A DNA stretch of 64,000 nt from Nyssa sinensis. Its lineage: Eukaryota; Streptophyta; Magnoliopsida; Cornales; Nyssaceae. The notes below the pieces were generated by a model, which saw nothing but the letters and a program-made list of their open reading frames with translations, had not been told where the DNA came from and searched no databases. Location of the stretch: NCBI GenBank assembly GCA_008638375.1, contig CM018046.1, positions 1,040,501 to 1,104,500 of the forward strand. Reading direction: 5' to 3'. This document shows, piece by piece, positions 61,020-64,000 of the stretch; position 1 is the first letter of the stretch; every line of letters begins with the position of its first letter. The position numbers and the translations under genes were made by a program.

Positions 61020-64000
61020 CAGTTAGACACGAGTCAATGCCACAACATCTTTTGATCTTGTTGTACAGTTAATCGAAAAGGTCTATAATTTAATTGTTGA
61101 TAGCAGAAGTTGCGTGAATTTTGTGCCTAAGAAATTGATAGATTACATGAGGGTTCCTACGGAAAAGCATCGTTCTCCTTATGCAATCGGTTGGATTAAA
61201 AAGGGACTACCAGTTAAGGTAACAAAAATTTTCCATGTTCCTATTTCAATTGGTAAACATTATCATGGTGAAATAATTTGTGATGTGGCCGATATGAATG
61301 TCAATCATGTGCTGTTATGGAAACCATGGTAGTATGATGTTGATAGTACTTATAACGGCAAAGATAATGTTTATATGTTCATGTGAGAAGCACACAAAAT
61401 TGCCATAACCCCTTCAAAATCCAATTTGGTGACCAATAGTTCTAAAGTTAAGGTGTAGTCTATGTTAATTTTGGCCAGGTCTGAAGCAAAATTTGTGAAT
61501 GAGATCAAGGAGGCGCATGAGAATTATGCTTTGGTCGTTAAAGCATTGGTGATAAAAGATCCAATGTCAAAAACAACAGTGGTTGTGCCAGAAAAATTGC
61601 AGCCATTTTGGGGGAGTTCAACAAGTTAGTTTCTAATGATCTACCCAATTGTTTGCCTCCAATAAGGGACATTCATCACCATATTCATCTAGTGCCAGGT
61701 GCAAGTCTTCCAAATCTAGCATATTACAAAATGAGTCATACAGAAAAAAAAGATTATGAGAGAAGGTCGAAGACTTGCTGAAAAAGGAGTTCATTCAAAA
61801 GAACACGAGTCCTTGTATAGTTCCAGCTTTGTTGATGCCAAAGGAGGACGATAGTTGGCGTATGTGCACAAATTGCAAAGTCATTAACAAGATCAACATC
61901 AAGTACAGATTTCCTATTTCGTGCTTGGATGACATGCTTGATATGCTTGAGGGCTCAAAGCAGTTTTCCAAGATTAATCTTCGTAGTAGCTACCATCATA
62001 TTCAAATTAGGGTCGGTGATGAATGGAAGATTGCACTCAAGACAGAGGATGTCTTGTATGAGTTGTTGGTGATGCCTTTTGGTATTACCAATGCACCTAA
62101 TACCTTTATGCAAGTCATGAACTAGCTTTGAGGCCTTTTGTTGGGAAGTTTGTTGTTGTCTATTTTGATGATATATTTATCTACAGCAAATTCGACGAGG
62201 AGCACCTTGATCATCTGCGACAACAGATTCTAACTATTTGTTGGAAAGTAAATTGTACATTAATCTTAAAAAGTGCAATTTTATGACTAACAATTTATTG
62301 TTTTTGGGCTATGTAGGTAGTGCAGATGGCATTCATGTGGATGAAGAGAATGTGCCAGCAATTCGGGATTAGTCAACACCTAAAACAGTTGGTGACTTCA
62401 GAGTTTTCATGGCCTAGCAACATTTTATCGCAGATTCATTTACAATTTCAGTGCAATTACAGCTCCAATCACAGAATGCTTGAAGAAAGAAAAGTTTAAT
62501 TGGGGCAAAGAGGCAGAAAAAAGTTTCGCCTTCATTAAGGAGAAGTTGTGCACTGCTCCAGTTTTAGCATTGCCTAGTTTTAAAAAGATTTTTGAGGTGA
62601 AGTATGATGCTAGTGGAGTTGTCATTGGGGCAATCTTGTCCCAAAGAAGCGATAGTAGCTTTCTTTAGCGAGAAGCTAAATCAGACTCACCAAAAGTGAA
62701 GTACTAATGATCAAGAATTTTATGCAATTGTTCAAGCTGTGAAGCATTGGCAGCATTACCTTGTGCAGCGAGAGTTTGTGCTTTACACAGATCACCAAGT
62801 TTTGAAGTACATTAACAACTAAAAGCACTTAACCAAGATGCATATGAGATGGTCCCCATTCCTTCAGAAGTTCTCTTTTGTCATCAAACACAAGTCTGGT
62901 AGCTGGAATCGAGTTGCAAATGCTTTAAGTAGAAGGGTCAATCTTCTTGTGACCTTAGCTCACGAGGTTGTGGGATTTGAGTTCTTGAAGGAATTGTATG
63001 AAGAAGATGCAGATTTCAAGAAGATTTAGGTCAAATGCAAAGAGTCTTCAGTTATTACAGATTTCATTGTGCGTGAGGAATACTTGTTCAAGGGCAACCA
63101 TCATTCCTTAAACATCATTGCACGAGAAGCTTATTCGTGATTTGCATGGTAATGGGTTGAGTGGATACATGGGCAGAGATAAAACAGTAGCAAAAGTAGA
63201 GGAGTGCTATTTTTTGCCACAAGTTAAGAGGGACGTTGGTAATTTTATTTGAAAGTGCTATACTTGCCAAGTGTCTAAAGGCCAGTCACAAAACACTAGT
63301 CTTTATATTCCTTTTCCAATTCTTAATTTTATTTAGAAAGATTTGTCTATAAACTTTGTATTGAAACTACCTCGAACACGAGGGGTAGATTTTGTTTTTG
63401 TAATTGTTGATAGATTCTTCAAGATGGTGCATTTTATTCTATGTGAAATGACTTCTGATGCTTCACACATAGCATGGCTGTTCTTTAGAAAGATTGTTAG
63501 ACTTCATAGAGTTCCATAGTCCACTACTTTAGATAGAGACGAAATTCCTTGGTCATTTTTTAATCATTTTGTGGCGAATGTTTGATACTTCCTTGAAGTG
63601 TAATACAATAGCAAATCCACAAATTGATGAACAGACCGAGGTAACAAACAGAACATTGGGCACCTAGTTCGTAGTATTTGTGGAGATAGACCCAAGCAAT
63701 GGGATCATGCCTTGGCATAATCCGAGTTTGCCTACAAAAGTGTTGTTCACAGTGCCATAAAAAGTCGCATTTTGCAGTTGTCTACATTACTCTATCAAAG
63801 TATACAGTTGACTTGGTCCAGTTGCCTTGGGGAAATAGTGTGGGTATTGCAATAGAAAACATGGCAAAACAAGCTCAAGTAGTACATGCTGAAGTGAAGC
63901 AGAAATTGGAGAAGACTAATGCTAAATACAAGAAGGCTGCAGATAAGCATAGGCAAGTCAAGGTGTTCAAAGAAGGAGAGTTTGCTATGGTCTTCCTGCG
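61020..64000 (+). pseudogene. pol remnant of the second chromovirus-like element
   Basis: The protease segment (61090-61332) has DSRSCVNFVPKKLIDYM (DSG changed to DSR), GLPVKVTKIFHVPIS and a hydrophobic end. RT has a 116-codon open segment (61775-62125) with [14 protein letters not shown] and [16 protein letters not shown], then [11 protein letters not shown] in another frame near 62160. RNase H pieces lie at 62480-62668 ([18 protein letters not shown]) and 62838-63029. Integrase pieces run to the window end ([12 protein letters not shown], TNRTLGT near 63650). Confidence 0.8.

Larger units (their letters stand above)
59213..64000 (+). mobile_element. Second chromovirus-like Ty3 element, running past the window end
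   Basis: A 5' LTR (59213-59808), primer-binding site (TTGGCATTAGAG, about 59813-59824), gag with zinc knuckle, protease, RT, RNase H and integrase lie in order on the plus strand. It is closely related in order and wording to the 40685-46412 element. The 3' LTR lies beyond the window. Stops and frameshifts are frequent but fewer than in the other copy. Confidence 0.82.

Overview
The window is plant nuclear DNA, most likely from a woody eudicot. It is AT-rich, with spliceosomal GT-AG introns, many (AT)n, (CT)n and (AC)n microsatellites, dense nested LTR retrotransposons, and three recognisable host genes, all on the minus strand. These are a BRANCHLESS TRICHOME-like coiled-coil gene (20040-21046), a secreted GH9 endo-1,4-beta-glucanase (36159-38836, seven exons) and a chloroplast D27-LIKE1 carotenoid-isomerase-family gene (47388-49278, six exons). 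From memory, the Arabidopsis homologues of the first and third are adjacent loci on chromosome 1. If so, this is a conserved gene neighbourhood pushed apart by transposons. The D27-like gene is intact. The other two each carry a single-base frame disruption, and the GH9 gene also lacks an in-frame start codon. Layout of the left third: 1-400 is a degenerate tandem repeat. 1481-4258 is a cluster of about 0.4-kb LTRs, including a head-to-head inverted pair and a short, apparently non-autonomous minus-strand element. One of these LTRs was split by a complete Tat-lineage Ty3 retrotransposon (4259-17821, minus strand, target-site duplication CATAC). That element has its LTR pair, gag, protease, RT, archaeal-type RNase H, integrase, a tandemly repeated 3' untranslated region and an antisense accessory ORF containing an intron. 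It was itself split by a 3.5-kb TG...CA solo LTR (9968-13471, duplication ACATG). So there are three nested layers, each junction resolved to the base. Middle: the BLT-like gene is followed by a very long (about 3.8 kb) LTR at 21491-25274 and a decayed plus-strand Ty3 gag-pol (25278-28610), which is fused to another gag fragment. 28.6-36 kb is a patchwork of LTR pieces, microsatellites and unassigned DNA. The GH9 gene follows, with a foldback MITE-like repeat in its second intron. Next come a solo LTR of the same Tat family (40191-40633, duplication CCAAC) and a nearly full-length but stop-riddled Ty3 chromovirus-like element (40685-46412). Right: beyond the D27-like gene are an LTR fragment, a Ty3 RT remnant joined at about 54084 to a Ty1/copia RT-RNase H remnant (which carries a 101-bp tandem duplication), a copia 3' end, one orphan exon, and the 5' LTR and internal region of another chromovirus-like element running off the window end (59213-64000). 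The host genes do not form a pathway together. The rest of the sequence records repeated insertion, recombination to solo LTRs and decay. No tRNA, rRNA, CRISPR array or prokaryotic feature was seen. I found no convincing new biological system. The most unusual structures are the intron-containing antisense ORF of the Tat element, its satellite-like 3' repeat, the inverted LTR pair, and the non-autonomous element with its own acidic ORF.
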